From Microcoleus vaginatus WJT46-NPBG5 (GTDB lineage Bacteria; Cyanobacteriota; Cyanobacteriia; Cyanobacteriales; Oscillatoriaceae): a DNA stretch of 64,000 nucleotides. The notes below the pieces were generated by a model that was given only the letters and a program-made list of their open reading frames with translations, had not been told where the DNA came from and searched no databases. The stretch covers positions 62,001 through 126,000 of the forward strand of contig JAHHHM010000007.1 in assembly GCA_019359355.1 (NCBI GenBank), written 5' to 3'. Each line of letters starts with the position of its first letter. Within the stretch, counting starts at the first letter, position 1. Below are positions 27,756-36,732 of the stretch, piece after piece. A program made the translations under genes and the position numbers.

Positions 27756-27776
27756 AAAAAGCCCCTTGGGAAGGGG
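27756..27776 (-). terminator. Terminator-like hairpin on the minus strand
   Basis: Read on the minus strand it is CCCCTTCCCAAGGGG followed by CTTTTT: a 6-bp GC-rich stem, 3-nt loop and U-run. It would end a leftward transcript starting between here and about 28100, but no gene there is supported. Confidence 0.4.
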
Positions 27777-28037
27777 TGAGCCGGCAGATTTTTGCAATCC
27801 AACTCTCACCCCAATTTAAATACACCTCAAGCGGGAATAGCTATTTATAAGCTTTCCCAATCTTAGACGGTAAGCTACTTACAGCTAAACCAAAAAAAAT
27901 ATAGGCAGTTTTGATATTGCTTCTAAGCGATTAATGTGATAAATCAGGCAGTTAGGATCTGGAAAAAAAGGGTTGCTCAAAAGCTTAACGATATCAGTCA
28001 AAAACAGGAAAAACCTCCGGCCCAAAAATTTTACCCG

Positions 28038-28065
28038 TTTCGACACATATAGTATTTTATATAAT
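28038..28065 (+). promoter_or_regulatory. Candidate promoter of ribBA
   Basis: A perfect -10 TATAAT lies at 28060-28065, with TTTCGACA beginning at 28038 at the right distance for a -35 element. It would give a 5' leader of about 120 nt before the GTG at 28196. No FMN-riboswitch core is seen in that leader. Confidence 0.4.
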
Positions 28066-28195
28066 AGTGAGCATCCGGTCGCAGAACCAAAAAATCTGTT
28101 CAACAAGAGTTTAATGTTTACAGATCCGGTAAAGGGGCTACAATCAAAACATTAGGCTATAGAAAACTTTACGACTAATTGGCTGGAACGTCTCT

Positions 28196-29878
28196 GTGGA
28201 ATCGCCGCAACATCCCTCAACGCAATTTGTGAAATTTGACTCGATAGAAGCCGCCTTGGCAGACCTGAAGGCCGGTCGGTCGATCGTGGTAGTCGATGAT
28301 GAGAACCGGGAAAACGAAGGCGACTTAATCTGCGCCGCCCAGTTTGCCACACCGGACATGATTAATTTCATGGCGGTAGAAGCACGGGGTTTGATCTGTT
28401 TGTCCATGACCGGCGATCGCTTGGATGAATTGGATTTGCCCTTAATGGTCAGCAAGAACACCGCGCCTGACCAAACCGCTTTCACCGTCAGCATTGACGC
28501 CGCACCCAACCTGGGTGTGACCACCGGCATCTCAGCGGAAGACCGCGCCCGCACCATCCAAGTGGCCATTAACCCAACTACGAAGCCCGAAGACTTGCGA
28601 AGACCGGGCCATATTTTTCCCCTACGGGCGCAAGACGGGGGCGTATTAAAACGGGCCGGTCACACAGAAGCCGCTGTGGACTTGGCAAGACTCGCGGGTT
28701 TATATCCTGCCGGTGTCATTTGCGAAATCCAAAATCCTGACGGTTCAATGGCGCGGCTGTTGGAGTTAGTCGAATATGCAAAAAATCGCCAACTGAAAAT
28801 CATTAGCATCGCTGACTTGATCAGCTATCGGCTGGAACACGACCGATTTATTCACCGCGAGACGGTGGCACTTCTACCAACCGAGTTCGGTCAGTTTCAG
28901 ATTTACGCCTATCGCAACCTGCTGGACAATTCCGAACACGTCGCCATTGTTAAAGGAGATCCTAAAGAGTTTCAAGAAACCGGCGTCATGGTGCGGGTGC
29001 ATTCCGAATGCCTCACCGGCGACGCCTTGGGTTCCCTGCGCTGTGACTGCCGGATGCAGCTACAAGCGGCCCTGAAAATGATCGAGAATGCCGGTAATGG
29101 CATTGTCGTCTACCTGCGCCAAGAAGGACGCGGCATTGGGCTGGTCAATAAGTTGAAAGCCTACTCGTTGCAAGATATGGGGCTGGATACGGTGGAAGCG
29201 AACGAACGCCTCGGTTTCCCCGCAGACTTGCGTAATTACGGCGTTGGGGCGCAAATGCTGAACGATCTGGGCGTGAAGAAAATCCGCTTGATTACAAACA
29301 ACCCTCGCAAAATTGCCGGCCTCAAAGGCTATGGTTTAGAAGTGGTAGACCGGCTGCCGTTGTTAATTGAGGCAAACCCTTACAACTGCACCTACCTCAA
29401 CACAAAAGCCGAAAAATTAGGGCATCTACTGTTGCAGACTTATTTGGTGACAGTCGCGATTCACTGGCAAGATGAGTCGCTGCCGGCCACCGAACGTTAT
29501 GAACTGTTGGAAAAACTGCGGCATTTGGGCAATGTTCATCACCTATTGCTGCAAGAAGAGGCGCGTCCTGTTACCATTGCCCTGTTTGGTGAGCCGGCGC
29601 TGACGTTCCATTTAGGCTTTGATCAAGCAGAACTAGCTGCATCTGATTGGTATCAGCAACCCGGACACCCTTACCTGCAAGCGATTGCCCAAATTCTCGA
29701 CACCCTAGCCGGCTGGCCGCAAATCCAGCAATTAGAATTTTTGGTGTCTGCCGGTGGCGATCCCCTAACCAGTTTAGGTGTGCAATTAGACCGTCAGATG
29801 TTTCCCCGCAACCATTTGCCTTCCTCTGTTTGCGAGCATCTAGAGCTGCAAAAGATTTACACGTTTAGTCAACAATAG
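28196..29878 (+). CDS. ribBA: Bifunctional DHBP synthase / GTP cyclohydrolase II with C-terminal extension
   Basis: RibBA supplies both first branches of riboflavin synthesis: RibB (residues about 12-212) converts ribulose 5-phosphate to 3,4-dihydroxy-2-butanone 4-phosphate, and RibA (about 220-430) opens GTP. RibB carries [11 protein letters not shown] (34-44) and RPGHIFPL. RibA carries the zinc motif [14 protein letters not shown] (Cys272, Cys283, Cys285) and RQEGRGIGL (308-316). A 130-residue C-terminal extension (about 430-560) follows, as seen in some cyanobacterial RibBA proteins; its role is unknown. The start is GTG 28196 with only a weak ribosome site (GGCTGGAA). The gene stands alone, divergent from argC. 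Confidence 0.97.
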   Translation: MESPQHPSTQFVKFDSIEAALADLKAGRSIVVVDDENRENEGDLICAAQFATPDMINFMAVEARGLICLSMTGDRLDELDLPLMVSKNTAPDQTAFTVSIDAAPNLGVTTGISAEDRARTIQVAINPTTKPEDLRRPGHIFPLRAQDGGVLKRAGHTEAAVDLARLAGLYPAGVICEIQNPDGSMARLLELVEYAKNRQLKIISIADLISYRLEHDRFIHRETVALLPTEFGQFQIYAYRNLLDNSEHVAIVKGDPKEFQETGVMVRVHSECLTGDALGSLRCDCRMQLQAALKMIENAGNGIVVYLRQEGRGIGLVNKLKAYSLQDMGLDTVEANERLGFPADLRNYGVGAQMLNDLGVKKIRLITNNPRKIAGLKGYGLEVVDRLPLLIEANPYNCTYLNTKAEKLGHLLLQTYLVTVAIHWQDESLPATERYELLEKLRHLGNVHHLLLQEEARPVTIALFGEPALTFHLGFDQAELAASDWYQQPGHPYLQAIAQILDTLAGWPQIQQLEFLVSAGGDPLTSLGVQLDRQMFPRNHLPSSVCEHLELQKIYTFSQQ

Positions 29879-29882
29879 AGTT

Positions 29883-29909
29883 GTAGGGTGCGTGTCTCGC
29901 GCACCCTAC
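29883..29909. repeat. GTAGGGTGCG hairpin, REP-like
   Basis: GTAGGGTGCG and CGCACCCTAC form a perfect 10-bp stem with a 7-nt loop, 4 bp after the ribBA stop codon. No U-run follows, so it is more like the dispersed GTAGGGTGCG palindromes of bacteria than a classical terminator; it could still protect the 3' end of the ribBA mRNA. Confidence 0.65.
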
Positions 29910-29942
29910 GACTGGCTGTGTGGCTGATGATTCAAGCTGATG

Positions 29943-30005
29943 TTTATGACTCGTATTATGTTACGTCGTCTAGTTGTCTAAATATTTACTTTATAAATAG
30001 TCTCT
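29943..30005 (+). repeat. 63-bp direct repeat, left copy
   Basis: Starts TTTATGACTCGTATTATGTT and ends TATAAATAGTCTCT. It matches 31111-31173 at 61 of 63 positions. The two copies bracket the alpha/beta-hydrolase gene. Confidence 0.95.
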
Positions 30006-30062
30006 CATCGGCTACTTATTGGAGCCAATATTGGCTACTACCAATAATTTTGATGTGATACG

Positions 30063-31064
30063 TTGAGATTGCTGTTTAGAGTAAAGGCTGTGATTAGCAG
30101 GTTAAATAAGTCCTCTCAAAAACGAAAGCAATTCCTAACCATTGCGGTAGTGGTTCTTGTACTTGCTTACTTATCAACCTGCCTGTTTCTACTTCTACGG
30201 CAGCGTTATCTAATCTACCGTCCTGCCTCCGAACTGTCGATGCGACCTGATGCCTCAGACTTCAACCTCTCCTATGAGGATGTCTGGATACCAATCGCAA
30301 AGTCTCAAACACAATTACATGGTTGGTGGATTCCTGCTCCTACTCAACAGGAAAACTTTGTTGTCTTACCCGATGAGCCTAAGAACATTCTTACGTCTCC
30401 CAAAGTGATGTTATATCTCTGTGGAGTTGGACGGAACATGGGTGACTACAATTACTTGGCTCGTGTGTCAGCCTTTAGACAGCTAGGCTTTTCGGTACTT
30501 GTGTTTGACTATCGAGGGTATGGTTTGAGTGAGGGTGACTTTCCCAATGAGTTGCAGGTTTATCAGGACAGCCAAGCGGCTTGGAATTACTTACGGTATG
30601 TGCGCCAAATACCACCTGAGCAAATCTTTATCTATGGTGAGTCTCTAGGAGGAGCAATCGCGCTGGACTTAGCGGTAAGACATCCAGAAGCAGGTGGTTT
30701 AATCATACAAAGTTCGTTTACCTCAATGACACAGGCGATTAGACACAGAAAATTTCTCCAGCTTTTTCCGGTTGGTCTACTGCTAACTGAGCGATTTGAT
30801 TCGCTCTCCAAAATTCGCTCACTCCGAGTTCCTGTTCTGTTTTTGCATGGCAGTGCTGATTCAGTTGTTCCATCAGAGATGAGCCAACGATTATATGATG
30901 CTGCTTCCGAACCAAAACAATTGTTTGTGATTTCTGGTGCTGACCATGTGAGGATTTATAAACCTGGGGAGCAGTCATACCTAAAAACGATTCAAAGGTT
31001 TGTTGAGTTGACGCAACAGCACAGCAACAGCTATCCGCCTAACAATTCGGGTGCAGCGGATTGA
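30063..31064 (+). CDS. Membrane-anchored alpha/beta hydrolase (BEM46/ABHD13-like)
   Basis: A 333-residue serine hydrolase. A single N-terminal membrane helix (about 25-46) is followed by an alpha/beta-hydrolase domain: oxyanion region LYLCGVGRNMGDY, nucleophile elbow GESLGG (Ser194), acid in LHGSADSVVP (Asp266) and SGADH (His295). The substrate is unknown (lipid ester or peptide bond). The annotated start is TTG 30063. The gene sits between two 63-bp direct repeats, and 29890-31310 contains no GCCGG, a motif present every 100-200 bp in its neighbours. Both facts suggest it was inserted as a cassette. No transposase or integrase gene is present. Confidence 0.88.
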   Translation: MRLLFRVKAVISRLNKSSQKRKQFLTIAVVVLVLAYLSTCLFLLLRQRYLIYRPASELSMRPDASDFNLSYEDVWIPIAKSQTQLHGWWIPAPTQQENFVVLPDEPKNILTSPKVMLYLCGVGRNMGDYNYLARVSAFRQLGFSVLVFDYRGYGLSEGDFPNELQVYQDSQAAWNYLRYVRQIPPEQIFIYGESLGGAIALDLAVRHPEAGGLIIQSSFTSMTQAIRHRKFLQLFPVGLLLTERFDSLSKIRSLRVPVLFLHGSADSVVPSEMSQRLYDAASEPKQLFVISGADHVRIYKPGEQSYLKTIQRFVELTQQHSNSYPPNNSGAAD

Positions 31065-31110
31065 CCGAAGCCGCTTGGGTAAGATGCAAAGGGAAGCGTC
31101 TATCTATGCT

Positions 31111-31173
31111 TTTATGACTCCTATGATGTTACGTCGTCTAGTTGTCTAAATATTTACTTTATAAATAGTCTCT
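31111..31173 (+). repeat. 63-bp direct repeat, right copy
   Basis: Near-identical to 29943-30005 (two mismatches, at repeat positions 11 and 15). Its last two bases overlap the TAG stop codon of the minus-strand gene at 31172-31489, so the repeat unit may originally be the 3' flank of that gene. Confidence 0.95.
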
Positions 31174-31489
31174 AAGGCACGATATTAAACGGAATAATCG
31201 TACGAATCAATCTGCGAACTCGCAACTGGAAAATGACGTGCCGAACTTCAGAGCTTAAGCGGGGTGTTGGCCCAGTCTCTAACTGAGCTTTCAGTTCCGC
31301 ATACTCAGCCGCCGTGAGGGGTTTGCCGTCTACCGGCGAACGTGCTTCCGTAAAAATTTCTGTCCGCAAAATTTCTTCGGGTATCTCTTCTGCCGGCGGC
31401 AAAGAAAATGCCGGCTCAACGCTTCCTAGGATCAAACCGAATAAGACGCTAATGCCGGCACCAAATTTAAGTAATGGGATGCGCTTCAT
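31172..31489 (-). CDS. Small exported conserved protein, about 105 aa
   Basis: A short protein with a signal-peptide-like N-terminus (MKRIPLLKFGAGISVLFGLILGS, then AFS before the mature part), followed by a conserved-looking acidic/basic segment: EEIPEEILRTEIFTEARSPVDGKPLTAAEYAELKAQL and a C-terminal basic helix VRHVIFQLRVRRLIRTIIPF. I have seen similar proteins in cyanobacteria but no function is known. The ATG at 31489 is chosen because AAGGGA lies 6 nt upstream; the frame is open to a GTG at 31504. It lies 16-31 bp downstream of the GST-like gene and is probably co-transcribed with it. Confidence 0.8.
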   Translation of the reverse strand: MKRIPLLKFGAGISVLFGLILGSVEPAFSLPPAEEIPEEILRTEIFTEARSPVDGKPLTAAEYAELKAQLETGPTPRLSSEVRHVIFQLRVRRLIRTIIPFNIVP

Positions 31490-31519
31490 CTTTTGTCCCT
31501 TCACTCGTTACCTTTTCTG

Positions 31520-32188
31520 TTATAGTCCAGGCGGCAACGGTTCGCCGCAGATTTGATGGATTTGGCTGATCCGCTCAAATAGCCAGGGATAATCTTGCCG
31601 GTATTGGGGAATCAGCGCCAGGGGACTCAGTAGCGCTGCGGCTGCGATATCTGCAACACTCAATTTATTTCCCACTAAATAAGGACTGTTCTGCCACCGG
31701 CTAGAGAGTTCTTCCATTGCGCCGGCAAGGCGATCAGTTGCTCGCTGCACAGATGCTGGGTTAATCCCATACTGCCGGCGCACCACCCCAATCACCAGCT
31801 GGCTAAACAACGAGGGGTCAATCTGCTTGCCGGCACCCGCCCGAAAATCGTAATAGACAAAGCGAGTGGCTGTGCCGATGCTTTCGTCAAGCCAATCTTC
31901 CAACATCAAGGCTTCTGTTTGCTGCCGGTGATCACCTAAGGAAAGGCGCGGATCGGGACAGTAACCGTCCAGAAACTTCAAAATTTGCGTCGAGTCTCCA
32001 ATTGCTGCCGGTGCACCCTCAACTTCCGGCAACAATACCGGCAGCGTCGTCAACCCTGTCAGTGGCTTGAGCTTAAGAGCGTGCGCTCCAGGGGTTAAAT
32101 TTTCAACTCGGTAAGCTATCTTTTTGTAACCCAGAGCTAAGCGAGCCTTGCGGCAATAATGAGAGGTACTAAATTGCAGTAAAAGCAT
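31520..32188 (-). CDS. Glutathione S-transferase family protein
   Basis: A 222-residue cytosolic GST-fold protein. The N-terminal thioredoxin-like half (about 1-75) begins LLLQFSTSHYCRKARLAL, with Ser/Cys at the usual active-site end of the first helix (Cys12), and includes the cis-Pro strand TTLPVLL and the GDSTQILKFLD glutathione-contact motif. The C-terminal all-helical half has the GST capping motif region PYLVGNKLSVADIAAAALL. Natural substrate unknown; detoxification or peroxide/thiol metabolism is the family role. It leads the small exported-protein gene on the minus strand. Confidence 0.9.
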   Translation of the reverse strand: MLLLQFSTSHYCRKARLALGYKKIAYRVENLTPGAHALKLKPLTGLTTLPVLLPEVEGAPAAIGDSTQILKFLDGYCPDPRLSLGDHRQQTEALMLEDWLDESIGTATRFVYYDFRAGAGKQIDPSLFSQLVIGVVRRQYGINPASVQRATDRLAGAMEELSSRWQNSPYLVGNKLSVADIAAAALLSPLALIPQYRQDYPWLFERISQIHQICGEPLPPGL

Positions 32189-32709
32189 TCAAAAAGTTTA
32201 ACAGCCAACAAATTTATCTATAAAAAAATCTTTGAAACTGAGATTTTGCCATCGGTTTATCTAAAATACCCAGTCTATTTAGAATTCCGCTATTTATGAG
32301 TTCTCTAGCCGTTGATTTTTTTCACTACACATTAAAAGCGGAACTAACGAATGCTATGAGCGCTAATGGGTCATAGAAAACTCTCTACTGCCAATTATTG
32401 TTGATTACTCCAAATATCTATTTTCCTGAATAAGTTGGGAATTCTAGTCATTTTTTTTATTTAAACTCAGTCAAAATAGCTAGGCTTGATTCAGGCGAAT
32501 ACAAGACTAGCTGATTTTAGCTGCTGAGTTAACAGGCTGTTATTCAACAATTAGGTAACTTTAAACCGTCAGAGGCAAAATACTGGCAATCTTGCAAGTA
32601 AGCCAAAGAAAATTGTGAGGAGCGATTGCCAGCCAATTACCTTTTAAACGTCCGTGCCTAAGCTGCTACCAAACTCAGGCAGTTGAAGTTTAAATCAGCG
32701 AGTCCCAAT
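32189..32709. other. Intergenic spacer, 521 bp
   Basis: Holds the promoter region of the GST gene (right of 32188) and the 3' region of the small lipoprotein gene. A 9-bp inverted repeat, CTGGCAATC (32583-32591) and GATTGCCAG (32624-32632), could form a long hairpin in either transcript. No gene is recognised. Confidence 0.45.
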
Positions 32710-32925
32710 CTAGGGAGTTTTGGGACTGGCCGCAGGAGACTTCGCCGGCGAGGTTGTCGCCGCAGGAGACGGAGACGTAGCCGGTGTGGTGGCTGCAGGA
32801 GAAGAAGCTCCTCCGCCAGCAGGAGTGGTCGTCGTGGCATCTGGTGTGTCAGCTCCCTCACCGCAAGCTCCTAGAGCGGCGGCCAAGGTAAGAACTAAAG
32901 CGAAACTAAAGAATTTTTTGTTCAT
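32710..32925 (-). CDS. Small Ala/Thr/Pro-rich lipoprotein, 71 aa
   Basis: A short N-terminus MNKKFFSFALVLTLAAALGAC gives a classical lipoprotein signal with lipobox AALGAC... (Cys21 as the lipidated residue). The remaining 50 residues are low complexity (Thr, Pro, Ala, Ser with one acidic patch) and probably disordered. It looks like a membrane-tethered linker or a small envelope lipoprotein; no function is known. The low-complexity DNA makes several long frames in other phases that I consider artefacts. Codon bias towards GCC/CCG reflects the Ala/Pro content. Confidence 0.75.
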   Translation of the reverse strand: MNKKFFSFALVLTLAAALGACGEGADTPDATTTTPAGGGASSPAATTPATSPSPAATTSPAKSPAASPKTP

Positions 32926-33342
32926 TACACTCTCACACGCCGATCACCCCATCCTCAAGTGGATGGAAGAGGCGTTTCCTCCTAACTAAGGTTTACAACG
33001 CGCAGTTTTCGAGCGCTTATCAGCCTGGAACCCGGTAAAACCGTGATGTTCCACTCATCGAGCGCTTGCGGCAATAATTGAAATCCGCTAGATGAATAAG
33101 ATACTCTATTTAGCCAAAAATTTCACATAAATTCATTTATTTTCCCTGAGATGTCCCTTTTCGCCCGAAGAAACGATCTTGTCTAGTGCAAAAACAGCCG
33201 GGTGCTAGGATGGTTGTGATTAATTTTTGAGGTGTTGTGGGGAAAACTAGCCGAACGGCGCTGTGATTGAGTGATATAGGATAACTATCATCAATTCTGT
33301 GCCCCTGGGTGGGAAAATCCCTACTTGATATAGGTGAAGTCT
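32926..33342. other. Intergenic region upstream of ftsL-like gene
   Basis: A 417-bp divergent spacer. It contains CGAGCGCTT twice (near 33010 and 33058) and AT-rich stretches (33090-33140) that may hold promoters for both flanking genes. No coding region or RNA is recognised. Confidence 0.4.
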
Positions 33343-33882
33343 ATGTCTGCTGCAATGATCTCGACTAACTCTACCCGACGATTTCGGTCTATAAAATCAG
33401 ATATTATCGGCTCCAGTGCGAAAATTACGCCCATTACTCAAACAAAACTAACAAGCGTAGCGCCTTTAACGGGCAGCCAAAGCGTTAAAATTCTGCCGAC
33501 CCCAAGCCATACCCCCTTATGGTTGAGCTGGCTTGTTCGCCTACAGCAGAGTTCCTCACTTTTAACGTTAATTTCAGTGGCGGCGTGCTTAAGCGTTTAT
33601 GGATGGACAGTTTATTGCCAGCAGATGTCGGGAAACGAATCCCGCAAGCTCAATAATCTGCGCCGGCAAGAGCAACAGCTAGCAGCCGCCAATGCCGTCA
33701 TCAAACATCAAATTGCCCAGCAGGCAGAACTGCCGGGGAGCGAATTAGTCCCGCCAGATCCGAGCCAAATCATTTTTCTAGAGCCAGCAGCACCCCGCAC
33801 GAAGCCGGCAATCCATCCTGTACCCAATCCACAGTCGTCTGCCGGTTCAAAAGAGGCAGTCAAAACCCCATTGGGTTACTAA
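33343..33882 (+). CDS. FtsL-like bitopic cell-division protein candidate
   Basis: A 179-residue protein with the FtsL layout: a cytosolic N-terminus of about 70 residues, one membrane helix (LLTLISVAACLSVYGWTVY), then a short heptad-like helix (NNLRRQEQQLAAANAVIKHQIAQ) and a Pro-rich tail. Its place directly upstream of the PBP2/ftsI-type gene on the same strand, where ftsL stands in most bacteria, supports the call; sequence similarity alone would not. The ATG at 33343 is chosen because AGGTGA lies 5 nt upstream; the frame is also open to a GTG at 33334. In the cell it would link FtsI/FtsW to the divisome. Confidence 0.7.
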   Translation: MSAAMISTNSTRRFRSIKSDIIGSSAKITPITQTKLTSVAPLTGSQSVKILPTPSHTPLWLSWLVRLQQSSSLLTLISVAACLSVYGWTVYCQQMSGNESRKLNNLRRQEQQLAAANAVIKHQIAQQAELPGSELVPPDPSQIIFLEPAAPRTKPAIHPVPNPQSSAGSKEAVKTPLGY

Positions 33883-34053
33883 AATCGTCAGTGTGCGTTG
33901 TCCTGGATCAAGCGCCCCCATCACCGCCTGGGAAAACTAAAACCAGCAGTTGCCGGCTGAAAATCGCACCCATCGTAAATTCGAGCGCTGAGGGTGCTTG
34001 GAGTGCGACAGTTTTCCACCTGTAAAGGACAAATGTGCAGCAAGAAACCGTGA

Positions 34054-36012
34054 GTGAGTGAGCGAACTATGGACTCTACAACGCCACCGTCCTCAGAAGG
34101 TGTGGGCCGGCACAAACGCCGCTCCAAGAAACGCCAGCAGACACAACCCGATCGCAAATCCTTTCAAGAGCGTATTGGGGCAAGCGTTCCCCTATCTGAT
34201 CCCAAAACACGCCACCGTCAAGAAGCAGCGCCAAGCTCAAAACGAAAGCAGCGCCGTTCCTCAGCCAAGGCAAAAAATCAGGGCGAAATGTCCCTACCCC
34301 CCTCCTCCCAACTGGCCAACCGCTTTAGATTGATGGTGGTTGGGGGGGTTTTGCTCGTCGGCGGACTGGGGTTAGGGCTGAATTTGTTTAAGTTGCAAAT
34401 TATTCAAGGACAGGAGTTAGGAGAACGCGCCCAGCAACAGCAACAAGTCGCTCCACCCACCCCCATCCCCCGACGCCCAATTATTGACCGCAATGGCAAT
34501 TTATTAGCCATTGATCGGCCCGTCTACACGCTCTATGCCCACCCCCAGATGTTTAAAAAGCCGGCGACACAGATCGCAGATCAATTGGGTCGGATTTTAG
34601 ATCGCCCTGCCGGCGAATTAGAGGGGCTGTTCAAAAGCGCAGATACCGGCATTCGCGTTGCTGATTTCCTAGCCCAAGAAGTGGGAAATCGCATCGCCAC
34701 AGAAAGCATCGATGGTTTAGAACTGATTCAACATTTCACCCGCTTGTACCCCCAGCAAGACGTGGCAGCGGAAATTGTGGGCTACATAGATGTTGACCAA
34801 AAAGCTCAAGCCGGCGTGGAATACAGCCAGCAAAACTTGCTAGAACGCTCGGTTCCAGAAGAGGATCTCGAAGAGACAAGCGATGAAGAAAAGACACCGC
34901 AAGGCAACTCTTTGCAGCCGATCGATGACCTAAACTTGCAGGTAACAATTGACACTCGCTTGCAACGGGCCGTTCGCTCAGCCCTTAAGCAGCAGATGGA
35001 AGCGTACCGCGCCCCACGGGGAACCGTGATGGTGATGGATGCGCGGGATGGTTCGCTGCTTTCCCTGGTTTCAGAGCCTTCCTACGACCCCAATAAATAC
35101 TACAACTTCGATTTGGCGCGGTTTAAAAATTGGGCGCTCACAGATATTTATGAGCCTGGATCAACCTTCAAACCGATCACCGTTGCCATTGCCCTAGAAG
35201 CCGGTGCCGTCCAGCCCAATAGCGTGTTTAATGACGAGGGCTTAGTCTACGTGGATGATTGGCCCATTGCCAATGCGGATTACGAGTATGCCGGGGGTCG
35301 GGGAAGTTTGACCCTCACGGAAATTGTGCAGTATTCCAGCAACGTCGGCATGGTGCACGTTGCGGCTCAAATGCAGCCGGAGGTTTTCTATAGTTGGCTA
35401 GAACGGCTGGGGCTGGGCCAACCAGTCGGCATTGACCTGCCTTTTGCTGTCCCCAGTCAGATCAAAAGTCAAGTTGAGTTTACCGCCTCGCCGGTGAACT
35501 CAGCGACCACCGCGTTTGGCCAGGGGTTTGCGCTGACTCCTCTGCAACTACTACAACTGCATGGCACTCTGGCGAATGGGGGCAAACTGGTGACGCCCCA
35601 CGTCGTGCGTGGACTTTATAACAGTGCCGGTGAAGCGTTCTGGCAGCCTGAGTTACCGCTTCCCCGTCAAGTTTTCTCACCCAAGACGACGAAGACGGTG
35701 TTGAAGATGATGGAAGAAGCTGTCGTTGATGGCACCGGCACAGCGGCCCAAATTTCTGGCTATCGGATTGCCGGCAAAACAGGAACAGCTCAAAAGTCAA
35801 ACGGTTATGGCTACTCTGAGCATGCCAAAGTGGTTAGCTTTGTGGGCATCTTTCCCGCTGAGGCACCCCGTTACGTTGTTTTAGCCGTGGTTGATGAACC
35901 GGATGGAGGCAGTGGCGGCGCTGTGGCGGCACCTATTGTGAAATTAGTGATGGACGCTTTAATTGCCATCGAAGGCATTCCACCTTCGCAAGTGGAACAA
36001 ACCCAAAATTAA
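34054..36012 (+). CDS. ftsI: Septal peptidoglycan transpeptidase (FtsI/PBP3-type)
   Basis: A class-B penicillin-binding protein that cross-links septal peptidoglycan. A basic cytosolic tail (1-88; many Lys/Arg/Gln) precedes the single membrane anchor (about 92-115). The dimerisation/pedestal domain follows (IPRRPIIDRNGNLLAIDRPVYTLYA, 138-162), then the transpeptidase domain with SxxK as STFK (370-373), SxN as SSN (428-430) and KTG as KTGTAQ (575-580). The start is uncertain: GTG 34054, with ATG 34069 an in-frame alternative. The gene follows the FtsL-like gene by 172 bp. No PASTA domains are present. Confidence 0.95.
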   Translation: MSERTMDSTTPPSSEGVGRHKRRSKKRQQTQPDRKSFQERIGASVPLSDPKTRHRQEAAPSSKRKQRRSSAKAKNQGEMSLPPSSQLANRFRLMVVGGVLLVGGLGLGLNLFKLQIIQGQELGERAQQQQQVAPPTPIPRRPIIDRNGNLLAIDRPVYTLYAHPQMFKKPATQIADQLGRILDRPAGELEGLFKSADTGIRVADFLAQEVGNRIATESIDGLELIQHFTRLYPQQDVAAEIVGYIDVDQKAQAGVEYSQQNLLERSVPEEDLEETSDEEKTPQGNSLQPIDDLNLQVTIDTRLQRAVRSALKQQMEAYRAPRGTVMVMDARDGSLLSLVSEPSYDPNKYYNFDLARFKNWALTDIYEPGSTFKPITVAIALEAGAVQPNSVFNDEGLVYVDDWPIANADYEYAGGRGSLTLTEIVQYSSNVGMVHVAAQMQPEVFYSWLERLGLGQPVGIDLPFAVPSQIKSQVEFTASPVNSATTAFGQGFALTPLQLLQLHGTLANGGKLVTPHVVRGLYNSAGEAFWQPELPLPRQVFSPKTTKTVLKMMEEAVVDGTGTAAQISGYRIAGKTGTAQKSNGYGYSEHAKVVSFVGIFPAEAPRYVVLAVVDEPDGGSGGAVAAPIVKLVMDALIAIEGIPPSQVEQTQN

Positions 36013-36098
36013 AAGTAGCCTCTGGACATCTGTGATCCCAAAGCCGGTTTTCAGAAGCAACTGATAATTCTTGCCTGTTTCTCTCCCCCTTCTCTCAC

Positions 36099-36728
36099 TC
36101 AGCACTTAGCACTCCCCTTCTGGCCCTCTCCCCAAGCTAAAACGATTAAAGCGTTGAGGATGGCGGCAGCAACCGGCGAGCCACCTTTACGCCCCTCTAC
36201 GCGAATCTGGGGCACCGGCAACTGGGCAAGCGCTGCTTTGGACTCGATGACCGAAATAAACCCAACGGGTGCCCCAATGATTAATGCTGGCAGGGCTGGG
36301 GCGGTGCTGAAATGAGCGCAAAGGGCGAGTAAGGCAGTGGGCGCATTACCAATCACAAAAATAGCGTCTGGCCATTGCTCCAAACATTTCAGCATTCCTG
36401 TTTCGGTACGGGTTTTATCGGCAAGCGCCGACTGCGCCTGTTCAACGGCACTGATCAGCGGGTTGCCAAAGCTTTGATTGACAGAACTTATCACCCCCTG
36501 TTTAACCATGCTGACATCTGTGACGATGGGAACCTGCCGACGCAGTGCTGTGACTGCCCCCTCGATTGATCCCGGACTGAAGTGAATCAGCTGTTTAAAT
36601 TCAAAATCTGCTGTGCTGTGAATTACCCGCCGCACAATTGCATACTCAGCGGGACTAAAGTTGTGTTCGCCAATTTCTCGGTCAATCGCGGCGAAGCTTT
36701 GTTCCATGATCGGATGGATGGGCAACAT
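36099..36728 (-). CDS. cobH: Precorrin-8X methylmutase
   Basis: CobH/CbiC moves a methyl group from C-11 to C-12 of precorrin-8X to give hydrogenobyrinate (or the cobalt equivalent) in corrin synthesis. Conserved parts are VRRVIHSTADFEF (active-site His37), FSPGSI..GA, IGNAPTAL, and the C-terminal VEGRKGGSPVAAAILNAL (177-194). Length 209 matches the family. ATG 36728 is used; an ATG seven codons in (MEQSFAAI) is possible. No other cobalamin gene is adjacent, and no cobalamin riboswitch is seen in the spacer, which holds heptamer repeats instead. Confidence 0.95.
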   Translation of the reverse strand: MLPIHPIMEQSFAAIDREIGEHNFSPAEYAIVRRVIHSTADFEFKQLIHFSPGSIEGAVTALRRQVPIVTDVSMVKQGVISSVNQSFGNPLISAVEQAQSALADKTRTETGMLKCLEQWPDAIFVIGNAPTALLALCAHFSTAPALPALIIGAPVGFISVIESKAALAQLPVPQIRVEGRKGGSPVAAAILNALIVLAWGEGQKGSAKC

Positions 36729-36732
36729 ATCT

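Larger units (their letters stand above)
26550..28195. other. Long gene-poor region between argC and ribBA, 1.65 kb
   Basis: Both flanking genes are transcribed outward, yet the gap is far larger than two promoters need. It is AT-rich, especially 27420-27620, with few GCCGGC sites. Open frames here are short (83 aa at 26977-27228, 73 aa at 27885-28106 on the minus strand) and lack convincing starts or domains. A terminator-like hairpin facing left is at 27756-27776 and a promoter candidate at 28038-28065. No tRNA, tmRNA, SRP RNA, RNase P RNA or riboswitch core was recognised. A decayed gene or unrecognised small RNA could lie here. Confidence 0.5.

Noticed and set aside
8052-28051. Identical 15-mer GTTTCGACACATATA at 8052 and 28037
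   Set aside because: A 15-base match is expected by chance about once or twice in a 64-kb window; contexts are unrelated.
32683-32989. Arg-rich and Ala/Gly-rich frames opposite the small lipoprotein gene
   Set aside because: Low-complexity antisense translations of the lipoprotein's Thr/Pro/Ala codons.
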